64,000 bases of DNA from CBDFGK01 sp965247075 (GCA_965247075.1 CBDFGK010000003.1:620001-684000); one strand, 5' to 3'. Shown: positions 26,420 to 34,747, numbered from the stretch's first letter. The notes: generated by a model not told the origin, from the sequence alone. Program-made: numbers and translations.

Positions 26420-27190
26420 ATGAACAAACACCTGTTTTCTTTCGTGGTTCTGATCGTGATTATAGTGGTTATCCAAGCCCTCTACGCCTTTTGGATTGAT
26501 CCCGAGGTTGCACAGATCATAAAAAAATCTAACGAAAATGAAGCAATTCTGCCCAGGAATTTTTTTGTGGTGGTAAAAGATGTTCAGCAAAAGATCTGCG
26601 TAATTCTCTTTCTGTGGGCAAGTTATCTTTGTATTGATAAGTACATAAGTCTGTCCGCACAGAATTACCTTTTTGATATTGATATTCTTGAGGCGGATGA
26701 TGACGATCTTGATGATCAGTACTCCAAGAAGGTGTTGTCATCCCTTGAATCACTGCCAGAATCCATCCAATCATCGCCTCTGATACAAATAGTTTCTTCG
26801 TCTCTAAGGAGGTATGCGATAACGAAAAGCATCCAAAGTGCAGCCGATGCGATCGAGCCTGCTTTGGATGCAATGGCGGTTCGGAACGAGGGCGAGCTGA
26901 CGATAATAAAATATATTTCCTGGGCGATACCTTCAATCGGCTTCTTGGGTACCGTTGATGGTATTGGGCAGGCGATGGCACAAGCTGAACTGGCGACGCA
27001 GGGAAATATTGGCCCAATGACCACGAGCTTGGGGCTGGCATTTAACTCTACGTTTGTCGCTCTCCTTCTTAGCATTATGTTGATGATGGCTATTTCGATT
27101 ATCCAAAGAGAGCAGGCTGCCAATCTCGTAAGAGTGCAGGAATACTGTGAAAAGTACCTCATCCGGCGTCTCAGTGTCGAGAGAGATTAA
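26420..27190 (+). CDS. ExbB/TolQ/MotA-type proton channel subunit
   Basis: A 256-residue inner-membrane protein. Predicted helices lie at about residues 6-25, 55-75, 165-188 and 203-227, with a cytoplasmic region rich in Asp and Ser between (about 85-160). The family signature is in the last two helices: SIGFLGTVDGIGQAM (G-T-V at 177-179, matching the channel-lining Thr of ExbB/TolQ) and TTSLGLAFNSTFVALLLSI. Such subunits form pentamers around a dimer of ExbD/TolR/MotB-type helices and turn proton flow into motion. No ExbD gene follows; two VWA proteins with ExbD-like first helices take that place. The gene is directly coupled to the upstream micropeptide and 5 bp from the first VWA gene. Confidence 0.85.
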   Translation: MNKHLFSFVVLIVIIVVIQALYAFWIDPEVAQIIKKSNENEAILPRNFFVVVKDVQQKICVILFLWASYLCIDKYISLSAQNYLFDIDILEADDDDLDDQYSKKVLSSLESLPESIQSSPLIQIVSSSLRRYAITKSIQSAADAIEPALDAMAVRNEGELTIIKYISWAIPSIGFLGTVDGIGQAMAQAELATQGNIGPMTTSLGLAFNSTFVALLLSIMLMMAISIIQREQAANLVRVQEYCEKYLIRRLSVERD

Positions 27191-27195
27191 TCCCC

Positions 27196-28209
27196 ATGCG
27201 GATAAGAAGAGACGACAACGTGGCGTCTTCACTCGCTTTTATAGATGTGATGGCCTGCGGTCTAGGCGCCGTTATACTGCTCTTCTTCATTGTTGATTTT
27301 GATGACCATGAGCCTATTGAGGCACAAGCAGTTCAAATTCCCACGGTCGAGGAACCGGCGGTACAGTCAGATGTCGGGAAAAAAACAGAGCTTGTTGCCA
27401 GCATAGCCGGTGCTAGTCGGGATGTTGCGCAATTGCAAATAGCATTGTCCGACTCTATAGTCGGACGGATAGCCCAGCAAATGAAAGCCGACGCCATTAC
27501 GCAATCGGCGGCTCAAACTGAGAGCGTTAGCAAAGAAAGAATATACTCAGGAGATTTAATCGGCCTGAAAATAAATGGCTCAAAAATATTGATCTTGTTT
27601 GATGTTAGTGCCTCTATGTCCGAAGAAAAACTCATTGATATTATTCTGGGCACCAGCGACCCTTCTGGCTCTCGACTGGCGCAGGGTTCCAAATGGATTG
27701 TCGCTAGAAATGTCCTCCAGTGGGTTGTTGATAACGCCCCCGAGCAAAGCGACATGAAATTAATTTCATTTTCAGATGAGGCCAAGCTACACACGGACCA
27801 GTGGGTCACGAAATCCAACCTAAGGAGTATGCTGCATGGCATCCTTGTTGACCTTAGACCGGACGGCGGGACGAGATTGGGGAGCGGACTGCGGTTGGCA
27901 GCGGATCGTGCGGGGGATGCAGATACTGTCTATGTGATCACAGATGGGCTGCCCACGTTAAAGGGTAAGGGAACTTCATTGTTAAAGCAGCGGAGAAGCT
28001 GTGGTTTACGTGGAAATGGATACGTATCCGGTGATTGCCGCGAAGCGTATTTTAAATCGGCAGTGAGCCAGTACACAAGCAAGACCAATGCACAGGTTAG
28101 TATCATTCTTCTCCCGCTGGAAGGAGATCCTAAGGCAGCACCACTTTATTGGTGGTGGGCAACGCAGACCGGCGGCATTTTGTTTTCTCCTGCACAGGGA
28201 TGGCCTTAA
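27196..28209 (+). CDS. VWA-domain protein 1 with ExbD-like N-terminal helix
   Basis: A 337-residue protein. The N-terminal helix (about 13-34) reads AFIDVMACGLGAVILLFFIV. The FIDVM core is the same as around the proton-carrying Asp25 of E. coli ExbD, here D17. A periplasmic linker (35-128) follows, then a von Willebrand factor A domain: ILFDVSASMS with MIDAS residues D136, S138 and S140, a threonine loop GGTRLGSGL (T226) and VITDGLPT (D250). All metal-site positions appear intact, so it can probably bind a divalent-ion-dependent ligand. The C-terminal part has a Cys pair and ends in a Trp-rich segment. The next gene overlaps its stop (TAATG). Confidence 0.83.
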   Translation: MRIRRDDNVASSLAFIDVMACGLGAVILLFFIVDFDDHEPIEAQAVQIPTVEEPAVQSDVGKKTELVASIAGASRDVAQLQIALSDSIVGRIAQQMKADAITQSAAQTESVSKERIYSGDLIGLKINGSKILILFDVSASMSEEKLIDIILGTSDPSGSRLAQGSKWIVARNVLQWVVDNAPEQSDMKLISFSDEAKLHTDQWVTKSNLRSMLHGILVDLRPDGGTRLGSGLRLAADRAGDADTVYVITDGLPTLKGKGTSLLKQRRSCGLRGNGYVSGDCREAYFKSAVSQYTSKTNAQVSIILLPLEGDPKAAPLYWWWATQTGGILFSPAQGWP

Positions 28210-29093
28210 TGAGACGACGAAGAGTGTCATCTGGGAACACCGACATCTTCGGGTTGGCCTTTCTAGATGTTATTTCCTGTGCTTTCGGTGCGGTCTTGGC
28301 GATGGTACTACTCTCCAAAGAAAGTGTGGTAGATGTCTTAACCAAGGCCGTTGAAGAAGTAACAATTACTGCACCCACGCCCGAGAGAGAAGACCTCGGC
28401 ACACTGGAAGCCGAGTTACATGCGCTGCTATTGCAAAGGGAAGAATTATCTCGACGTATCAAGGAAGAAAAAATCAAGACTGCCTCAGCTAAAGTTAGAG
28501 TAATTGAGAAGGAGATTGAGCAGCGCTCCATGCAAAGGAATGTTGGCTCTATCGAGTCCATCTATGCAGGTGGTGTGCCAGTAGGAAGGGAAAATATTGT
28601 ATTCATTGTTGATACTTCTGGAAGTATGCAGAATCAGTGGCCATTGGTTACCAAGACCATTAGTGACATTATTAACATGCACCCTCAGGTAAGCGGGCTA
28701 CAGATTCTAAGTGACAATGGTCATTACTTAATCCCGGGGTATAAAGGACGGTGGATACCAGATAGTCAGTCCGTGAGGGACCGAGTGCTAAAAATGCTTG
28801 AATCCTGGCAGACCTTTTCGAGCAGCAGTCCTGCGGAGGGATTAGAAGTTGCACTAAAGACCTATGCGAAGCCGGGATCAGATCTGTCCGTATACGTATT
28901 GGGTGATGATTTTACCGGCAGTTCCTATGAATACGTTGTGGGCGTTGTTGATCGGTGGAATGTCGATAGGGTCACTGGCAAACGCATCGCCGCCATTCAC
29001 GCCATTGGCATTCCGATAGGGCTCGGTGACCGATTTGGAACTCTTATGAGACATATCACTTACCAAAACAAGGGTGTGTTTATCGGCTTGTAA
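28209..29093 (+). CDS. VWA-domain protein 2 with ExbD-like N-terminal helix
   Basis: A 294-residue protein from the ATG at 28209, which overlaps the previous stop; an upstream in-frame ATG would extend into the neighbouring gene and is less likely. The first helix, LAFLDVISCAFGAVLAMVLL, parallels that of VWA protein 1, with D20 at the channel position. A coiled coil follows (about 62-108), then a VWA domain with FIVDTSGSMQ (D135, S137, S139) and GDDFTGSSYE. The threonine loop appears as SSSSPAEGLEVA, so its metal site may be weaker than in protein 1. The coiled coil suggests pairing with itself or protein 1. It is the last gene of the operon. Confidence 0.82.
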   Translation: MRRRRVSSGNTDIFGLAFLDVISCAFGAVLAMVLLSKESVVDVLTKAVEEVTITAPTPEREDLGTLEAELHALLLQREELSRRIKEEKIKTASAKVRVIEKEIEQRSMQRNVGSIESIYAGGVPVGRENIVFIVDTSGSMQNQWPLVTKTISDIINMHPQVSGLQILSDNGHYLIPGYKGRWIPDSQSVRDRVLKMLESWQTFSSSSPAEGLEVALKTYAKPGSDLSVYVLGDDFTGSSYEYVVGVVDRWNVDRVTGKRIAAIHAIGIPIGLGDRFGTLMRHITYQNKGVFIGL

Positions 29094-29324
29094 TTGAGTT
29101 CTCAGAATAAATAACCGAACAGCTATGCCTGGAAGTATGATAAGCGCTGAACTTCGAATTGAGCAATGGTTTATAGCAAATGTGACAGATTGGCCGCTTT
29201 CGACGCATTTGAGACATGCGATTCCTGTGGAAAATGGACGATCCAGGCGCATACTTGGCAAAGGCATGCCGAAATGCCACACTATTTCCCACTTTGCAAC
29301 TTCGTGCGGCCTTTTTTCTGTAGA

Positions 29325-30137
29325 TCAGCTCGCCGCCAGGAACTCCTCGATCTCCGGCGCCAGTCGTTGCGCCCGGGTTAACAGGAACAGGTGACCGCAA
29401 TCAACCACGCGCAGCACCGCCCCGGGTATTCGAGCCGTCATCACTCGTGCGTTGATCAGGGGAATGATGGGGTCATCGTCACCGGCCATTACCAGGGTCG
29501 GTTGCTGAAGTTTGTGTAACCAGGGCAGGCTGCTCCAGCCCAGCAGGGAGAGAATCTGGTAGTAATAGCCCTTGATGCTGGGAGCCTTCATCAGGCGGGC
29601 GTGCTGTTGCGCCATAATCTTGTTGGTGCGCAGTGAGCCACCGTAGATTTTTGGTGCGATACTTTCCATGTACTGCGGCGCCCAATAGCGCAGGGGATTG
29701 GACATGTGCAACAGCACCGACAATTTTGCCGGCACCATGATCTGCCCAGGGCTGGTGGCGGCCAGCACTAGGCGTTGGCATCGCGCCGGGTACTGGCGGG
29801 CAAATTGTTGTGCCAGCATGCCACCCCAGGAAATGCCCAGCACATTGATTTGATCAAGGCCGAGATGATCGAGCAAGCTGGCCGCCAGGCGGGCGTGCCG
29901 TCGCGGGCGCCAGGGCCAGCTGGGCACCTCGGAATCGCCGGCACCGGGAGCATCGTAGGCGATTACCGTGGTGTGGCTTAGCTGATCCACAAAGGGTTGC
30001 AGCAATTCCAAGCTCGCGCCGATGCCATTGAACAACAGCAGCGGTATACCGTCACCGCTGCCCGGCCACACTCCAACGCGCACGCGCACCCCGTCGATCT
30101 TTAGATACTGACAATCAAATGCGCGGGCCGGTGCCAT
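29325..30137 (-). CDS. phaZ: Alpha/beta hydrolase, PHA depolymerase-like (PhaZ)
   Basis: A 270-residue alpha/beta hydrolase. The nucleophile elbow is GISWGG, the acid is probably in MAGDDDPIIPL, and the His in CGHLFLLTRA. It resembles intracellular medium-chain PHA depolymerases of pseudomonads (QYLKIDGVRVRVGVWPGSG start, NGIGASLELLQPF oxyanion segment). It lies 29 bp downstream of phaC on the same strand, so granule synthesis and mobilisation are probably transcribed together. The 230 bp between its stop and the VWA gene hold no convincing gene. Confidence 0.85.
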   Translation of the reverse strand: MAPARAFDCQYLKIDGVRVRVGVWPGSGDGIPLLLFNGIGASLELLQPFVDQLSHTTVIAYDAPGAGDSEVPSWPWRPRRHARLAASLLDHLGLDQINVLGISWGGMLAQQFARQYPARCQRLVLAATSPGQIMVPAKLSVLLHMSNPLRYWAPQYMESIAPKIYGGSLRTNKIMAQQHARLMKAPSIKGYYYQILSLLGWSSLPWLHKLQQPTLVMAGDDDPIIPLINARVMTARIPGAVLRVVDCGHLFLLTRAQRLAPEIEEFLAAS

Positions 30138-30166
30138 ATTGTTCCCTTTTTGCGAGTGTTGGCGGC

Positions 30167-31885
30167 CTAGTATACGTAAGTGCCGGGCGCAGCTTCCATG
30201 GGTTCAAAGCGGCCCTTTTTACCCAGCGTCTTGCGAGTGCTGACCTTGCGACCGGAGCGTTCCTGTAGCCAGCTTGCCCAATCGTCCCACCAGGTGCCGG
30301 TATTCTGCTCTGCACCTTCCAGCCACTGCTCAGGTGATTCCGGCAACTCATCGTTAGTGAAGTAATTCGCCCTGGGGTTGCCGGGGGGGTTCACCAACGC
30401 CTGGATGTGTCCGCTGTTGCTGAGTACAAAGCGAATATCACCCGACATAAACTGGCTGCTGCGATAGCAGGCATGCCATGGCGTGATGTGGTCAGTCACA
30501 CCGGCCACCATGTACTTGTCGCAAGCCAGGCTGGTGAGGTCTATGGGGCGATCCATGATGCTCAGGGCACCGGCGGTAACCAGTGGGTTGGCCAACAGCT
30601 GATCGAGAAAATCACTGTGCAGTTTCGCCGGCAGGCAGGTGGTGTCGTTATTCCAGTAGAGGATATCAAAAGCGGGAGGCTTATTGCCCAGCAGGTAATT
30701 GTTGACCACGTAGTTCCAGATCAGGTCGTTGGGGCGCATCCAGTTGAAGATTTTGGCCAGCTCGGTACCGTCAAGCACGCCCTTTTTCTTCGAGCTGTTA
30801 CGGGCTTTCTCAATGCCGTCGCGGCTGGCAAACAAGGTGATATCGGAGTCTGCTTGTTGTTGGCTCAACACGCAGACCATTGTGGTCAGCGAATGGATGG
30901 CACTGGCACCCTCTGCAGCCATAAAGCCAGCGAGTATGGAGGCGGTAATGCCACCGGAGCAGGCGCCCATCAGGTTGATGTCGGGTTGCCCGGTAATGGC
31001 TTGTATGGCCGCCACTGCCTCGGTGAGAGCCTGGATGTATTCGTTCATGCCCCAGTCGCGCTGCTCCGCTGTGGGATTGCGCCAGCTCACCGCGAACAGT
31101 TGGATACCCTGCTCCAGGATGAACCTGAACATGCTCTTTTCCGGCGCCAGGTCTAACACATAAAACTTGTTGATTTGCGGGGGCACTACCATCAATGGTC
31201 GCTGTTGCACCTTTGCTGTGGTTGGCCGGTACTGAAGTAGCTCCAGAATCTCGTTGCGAAACACCACTGCCCCAGACGTGGTGGCCAAATTCTCGCCCAC
31301 CTTGAACTGGCTCTTGTCGACCTGTGCCGGCATGCCGTTGTTGTGGCGGTAGTCTTCAATCGCATGGCGAATACCCTGGGCCAGGCTGCCGCCACGGGTG
31401 GCGCGCGCTTTTTTCATCGCCGCAGGATTGGTGAACAGGTTGTTGGTGGGTGCCAGGCTATCGGTCAGCAGAGCCAGCACAAAGCGCGCTTTGCGCGCGC
31501 CGGTTTCGTCCAAATCCATGTCTTCCACCCACTCGTCACAGGATTCACCCAGCGCCAGGTAGGCTTGCAGTACACGACGGTACACGCCACTTTCGTGCCA
31601 GCTGTCATCGGTAAAACGACGATCGCGCTTGGCGGTGGTGTAGTCACTGTTGCCTGCCACCACGTCGACCAGTTTACTGGCGTAGCCAAGCACATGCTTG
31701 GCGGTGACCAATGGTTGTCGGGCGAGCTGGACGCCGGTTGTTTTCAGGGCATCGGTGATGTCTTCTGTGCGGGCACCCACCAGCGGACTGAGGCCGAGCA
31801 CACCTGCTGCGGCGTTGTTGATCAAACGATCGTTTTTGCGCTTGCGTGCCGTGCGACGTGCGGTGTTTTTACTGTGCGTATTCAT
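30167..31885 (-). CDS. phaC: Poly(3-hydroxyalkanoate) synthase
   Basis: A 572-residue PHA polymerase from the ATG at 31885, with a GAGGGC upstream; a longer frame to 31915 exists but lacks support. The lipase-like box is NLMGACSGGITASI with catalytic C309. The Asp lies in VAGVTDHITPW and the His in SNSGHIQALVNPPG. The N-terminal region and length suit class I/II synthases, which work on granule surfaces with hydroxyacyl-CoA. The substrate chain length cannot be read from sequence by eye; the PhaZ-type neighbour leans to the medium-chain type. Confidence 0.93.
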   Translation of the reverse strand: MNTHSKNTARRTARKRKNDRLINNAAAGVLGLSPLVGARTEDITDALKTTGVQLARQPLVTAKHVLGYASKLVDVVAGNSDYTTAKRDRRFTDDSWHESGVYRRVLQAYLALGESCDEWVEDMDLDETGARKARFVLALLTDSLAPTNNLFTNPAAMKKARATRGGSLAQGIRHAIEDYRHNNGMPAQVDKSQFKVGENLATTSGAVVFRNEILELLQYRPTTAKVQQRPLMVVPPQINKFYVLDLAPEKSMFRFILEQGIQLFAVSWRNPTAEQRDWGMNEYIQALTEAVAAIQAITGQPDINLMGACSGGITASILAGFMAAEGASAIHSLTTMVCVLSQQQADSDITLFASRDGIEKARNSSKKKGVLDGTELAKIFNWMRPNDLIWNYVVNNYLLGNKPPAFDILYWNNDTTCLPAKLHSDFLDQLLANPLVTAGALSIMDRPIDLTSLACDKYMVAGVTDHITPWHACYRSSQFMSGDIRFVLSNSGHIQALVNPPGNPRANYFTNDELPESPEQWLEGAEQNTGTWWDDWASWLQERSGRKVSTRKTLGKKGRFEPMEAAPGTYVY

Positions 31886-32126
31886 CGTGACTGGCCCTCG
31901 CCGGGTTCCTGTCATGGCAGGTATTCCGGTCTGTTTCCGTTGGCAGAATAAGGTTATGATCGGTCAGTGAGCAATCATTTTCGGACACACTATGGTGGTA
32001 GCAAGCAGAGCTTCCGGTGGCGGGTTTAATCAGTACCGGGCATGGTGGCTGATGTGGAGCGCGAGGGCACTCTGGTATCCTTTCTGCAGACCCTCAAACT
32101 GATCAATAACCCGGTGACCAAAAGCC

Positions 32127-32210
32127 CGCACCCTGCGTCGCAACCTGGCCAAGCGCTATCTGCAAAGTTCCCGACTCAGCCTGGACGAAATTGCCGCTTC
32201 ATTATCATTG
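32127..32210 (+). pseudogene. AraC-family regulator C-terminal fragment
   Basis: A short open stretch reads RTLRRNLAKRYLQSSRLSL and then DEIAASLSL, the start of the second helix-turn-helix of AraC-type regulators. The rest of the protein is absent and IS debris follows at once. It may be the remains of a regulator once divergent from phaC. Confidence 0.5.
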
Positions 32211-32475
32211 ATCTTCATAGCGATTGCATCCAGTGATTTGAGCTTTTCAAAAGGTGTCATCATGGCTTTGTAGGGGGTAGGTTTTCACTTGCTTGCCCTT
32301 GGGTTGCGGTTTGCGTCGTTCGCCAATGGTGGATACCTTGCCGTGCTCAAGCCAGGCCCTGGCCAGACGCTTGACCTGAACCCTCGAATAGCCGCTGACA
32401 TGGGTCATAAAGCTCATCGTATTGGAAACACGACCCTCATTCAGTATCATTTCGTATTGGAAGAGGCTGTGTGTA
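32211..32475 (-). pseudogene. Second remnant of the integrase-type IS seen at 7634
   Basis: The minus-strand frame at 32247-32450 reads SFMTHVSGYSRVQVKRLARA, almost identical to the fragment at 7634-7882. It then jumps to a transposase C-terminal-like part (KLKSLDAIAMKIN, in another frame toward 32211), so the middle is deleted. GTATCATTTCGTATTGGAAG upstream is the shared element end. It is non-functional. Confidence 0.6.
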
Positions 32476-32994
32476 TCCAGTCCGACCTACTTGATATACT
32501 GGTCCATGACCTATCCTCCTCAATTATGGCTCTGAGCCGAAGATGTACCGTCCTCAGCTTAACCCACGGCGTTGAGGACGGGTAGGTCACTACATAATGT
32601 CTAGGAGAATGACGGGTAGAGGACCGGGATGACTGGGTTCGGTGAGAATGAGGTCAAGGCTGTATGCCTCTTCAAATCTCATCCGTCGTATCTCCTTTAT
32701 ATGCAACGTTTTTTTGGTTGCACGTATCCAGCTAAGCAACAGAAGCCATTTTTTGCTAGATTTTTGCTAGATATGGTGGAAAAAGTGGGTTAGCATTTCG
32801 CGTCGTCTGATGGGAGGCTGGGTATTTTTCAATAATTAGGTCGCACTGGTTGCTCTGAGTAAATAGTGCTCCAGAAGTGCCAGCACAGACGGGACAAAGT
32901 CAGCAAAAAAACGTTGCATATAAACTTTGATAGACAAACTTCCATGGACTCTGAAGGGAAATTCTGTATAGAAACTCTATATTAGATGGAAAGC
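32476..32994. other. Non-coding stretch with IS debris and an inverted-repeat element
   Basis: About 520 bp without a supported gene. On the minus strand at 32682 there is the start of an ISNCY-type transposase (MRFEEAYSLDL with GGAGA upstream), matching the start of the remnant at 20745, but the frame stops after 30 codons. Within the stretch a 229-bp unit is bounded by perfect 20-bp inverted repeats, listed separately. A short direct repeat TTTTTGCTAGA occurs twice near 32755-32780. Confidence 0.5.
32696..32924. repeat. MITE-like element with perfect 20-bp terminal inverted repeats
   Basis: TTTATATGCAACGTTTTTTT at 32696-32715 is exactly reverse-complementary to 32905-32924. The 189 bp between them have no coding potential. 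Size and structure fit a miniature inverted-repeat element, but no target duplication is visible next to the ends and no parental transposase with these ends is in the window. Confidence 0.55.
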
Positions 32995-33132
32995 ATGCAG
33001 TACTTTAGTAAAAATATCCATGGCGTGATTCTAGGACTTGCCTTTATATGGTCGCGGTTTACCCGCAAGGTCGCCAAAAGGTGGTGGCTTTGGTGCCAAT
33101 ATCAACGGCCCAACAAATCAGGAGCTGAGTGA
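32995..33132 (+). CDS. 45-residue small ORF, first of a micro-operon
   Basis: ATG at 32995 with GGA shortly upstream, stop TGA at 33130-33132. The peptide MQYFSKNIHGVILGLAFIWS continues into a basic, Trp-rich tail (RFTRKVAKRWWLWCQYQ). One short hydrophobic helix plus a cationic end would favour membrane binding. The stop overlaps the next start (TGATG). No known family is recognised; the coupling with the next ORF is the main evidence that it is real. Confidence 0.42.
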   Translation: MQYFSKNIHGVILGLAFIWSRFTRKVAKRWWLWCQYQRPNKSGAE

Positions 33133-33296
33133 TGTATTGGACACCTATTATTGCTATATTGGTTGGCTTTCTACTCCTAGGGCTTATGGTTCTGTATGGG
33201 CAGGAGATAGTCTGTAAACTAAGTGGTGACTCCTATATTTGCCTATTTGGTTTATGTGAATGCATAACTCCCGAGACAATGAAGAATATCTTTTGA
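33132..33296 (+). CDS. 54-residue small membrane protein, second of a micro-operon
   Basis: ATG at 33132, stop at 33294-33296, with AGGAG at 33119-33123 giving ideal spacing. The N-terminal half is one transmembrane helix (WTPIIAILVGFLLLGLMVLY). The C-terminal half is polar with four cysteines (VCKLSGDSYICLFGLCECIT), compatible with metal binding or disulphides. It is translationally coupled to the 45-residue ORF. A toxin, small membrane regulator or phage-derived peptide are all possible; none is supported further. Confidence 0.52.
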   Translation: MYWTPIIAILVGFLLLGLMVLYGQEIVCKLSGDSYICLFGLCECITPETMKNIF

Positions 33297-33359
33297 TGCC
33301 TTTGACACCCCGAGGAGTATGTCTGGTTTGACCCGAGCGAAGCAGGAGTACATTGCGCC

Positions 33360-33564
33360 CACTCAAGTCGAGTTGATCCACAATATCCACTACAAAGCGT
33401 GCCAGGTGTTTCTCCGGCAACCAGTCCTGCAAGGAGGGAGGTAGCAGGTACGGAGTATTCCGATTGATCGGCTGGAATTTGGCTGACATGGTAGCCTCGA
33501 TCTCTTCTTGGTACGATGGGCTTATTCTATAGTAATACTGTCGCTAAATCCGACAGACTCCTAA
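33360..33564 (-). mobile_element. IS1182-family remnant directly upstream of iadA
   Basis: This is a near-identical match to 1095-1300, containing the first 43 or so codons of the transposase (MSAKFQPINRNTPYLLPP, start at 33489) and the terminal sequence ending CCGACAGACTCCTA. The inner side breaks off at about 33360 into unrelated DNA. Its outer end lies 4 bp before the iadA start codon. Confidence 0.85.
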
Positions 33565-33568
33565 CGCC

Positions 33569-34747
33569 ATGTTCAAATTGCTCACCAATGCGCAGGTTTT
33601 CACGCCGCAGCCGATCGGGCTGAAGTCGGTGCTGGTCTGCGCCGGAAAGATTGTCTATATCGGCGCTCAGACGCCCACGCTGGACTCCGCGTTGGCGGTC
33701 GAGCTTACCGATCTTGAGGGCGCGGCCCTGGTGCCAGGCCTGATCGACGGTCATACCCATATTACCGGTGGTGGCGGCGAATCTGGTCCTGCCAGTCGTG
33801 TGCCCGCGCCATTCCTGGGTCAATTCACCCGCGCCGGCGTCACCTCGGTAATCGGTGTGCTCGGCACCGATGACCTCACCCGCAATACCCAGTCCCTGGT
33901 TACCCAGGCCTATGGTTTGCGCGAGCAGGGTTTGTCTGCCTGGTGCTTTACCGGTGGTTACCATCTGCCACTGATGACCCTGACCGGCACTGCCCGCAGC
34001 GATATTGTCAATCTGGACCCGGTAATCGGAATCGGTGAGGTCGCTATCAGCGATCACCGCTCCAGCCAGCCCAGCCTGGCTGAAATTTTGCGCCTGGCCA
34101 GTGAAGCCCAGGTGGCTGGCCTGATGACGGGCAAGGCCGGTGTTTTGCACCTGCACCTGGGAGATGGCGTGCGCGGCCTGGACCTGGTGCGTCGCGCACT
34201 GGAGCAGAGTGAACTGCCGGCGCGGGTTTTCCATCCCACCCATGTCAATCGCAACAAACCCCTGTTTGAAGAGGCCTGCACATTGGTAGCCGAGCAGGGT
34301 TGCTGCGTTGACCTGACCGCTTTTCCAGACAGCGATGATGAGCCCGGTTGGAGCGCGGCAGAGGCGGTGCTGCGCTATCGCCAGGCCGGTTTGGCAGACG
34401 ACAAATTAACCATCAGCTCCGACGGCGGTGGCTGTCTGCCCAGCTTCAATAGTGCGGGCGAAGTAGAGAGTATGGATATAGGCAGCTCCCACACGCTGCT
34501 GAAAACCATGCGCCGGCTGGTGGCCGAGGGCTTGAGTCTGGACCAGATGCTGCCTTACTTTACCCGCAACGTGGCACAGCTAATGCGCCTGCCCGGCAAG
34601 GGCTGTATCGCCGAGGGTATGGACGCCGATTTACTGGTGCCCGATGGCGAACTGGGGGTGCAACACTTGCTGGCGGGTGGCCGCTGGCATATCAAAAACG
34701 GGCGCCAGGAAATCTGTGGCAGATTCGAGACCGACAGCCGAGACTGA
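33569..34747 (+). CDS. iadA: Isoaspartyl dipeptidase (beta-aspartyl-peptidase)
   Basis: A 392-residue amidohydrolase of the usual IadA length. Zinc ligands: DGHTHITGGG (about residues 59-68), the GEVAISDHRS region, HLHLGDG, FHPTHVNR and SSDGGG (Asp). It cleaves beta-aspartyl dipeptides; next to cyanophycin genes the natural substrate is beta-Asp-Arg released by CphB. The start MFKLLTNAQVF matches family N-termini, yet the IS remnant ends 4 bp upstream, so the native ribosome-binding site seems to be gone and none is obvious now. Expression may depend on the IS end or be reduced. Confidence 0.92.
   Translation: MFKLLTNAQVFTPQPIGLKSVLVCAGKIVYIGAQTPTLDSALAVELTDLEGAALVPGLIDGHTHITGGGGESGPASRVPAPFLGQFTRAGVTSVIGVLGTDDLTRNTQSLVTQAYGLREQGLSAWCFTGGYHLPLMTLTGTARSDIVNLDPVIGIGEVAISDHRSSQPSLAEILRLASEAQVAGLMTGKAGVLHLHLGDGVRGLDLVRRALEQSELPARVFHPTHVNRNKPLFEEACTLVAEQGCCVDLTAFPDSDDEPGWSAAEAVLRYRQAGLADDKLTISSDGGGCLPSFNSAGEVESMDIGSSHTLLKTMRRLVAEGLSLDQMLPYFTRNVAQLMRLPGKGCIAEGMDADLLVPDGELGVQHLLAGGRWHIKNGRQEICGRFETDSRD

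Noticed and set aside
21033..29093. Assignment of the operon to the Zorya defence system
   Set aside because: The channel subunit is MotA/ExbB-like as in ZorA, but there is no OmpA-type ZorB, no ZorC/ZorD or ZorE, and the partners are VWA proteins.
29166..29381. Possible small Cys-containing protein after the VWA genes
   Set aside because: No ribosome-binding site, no family resemblance, and the frame overlaps the 3' end of phaZ.
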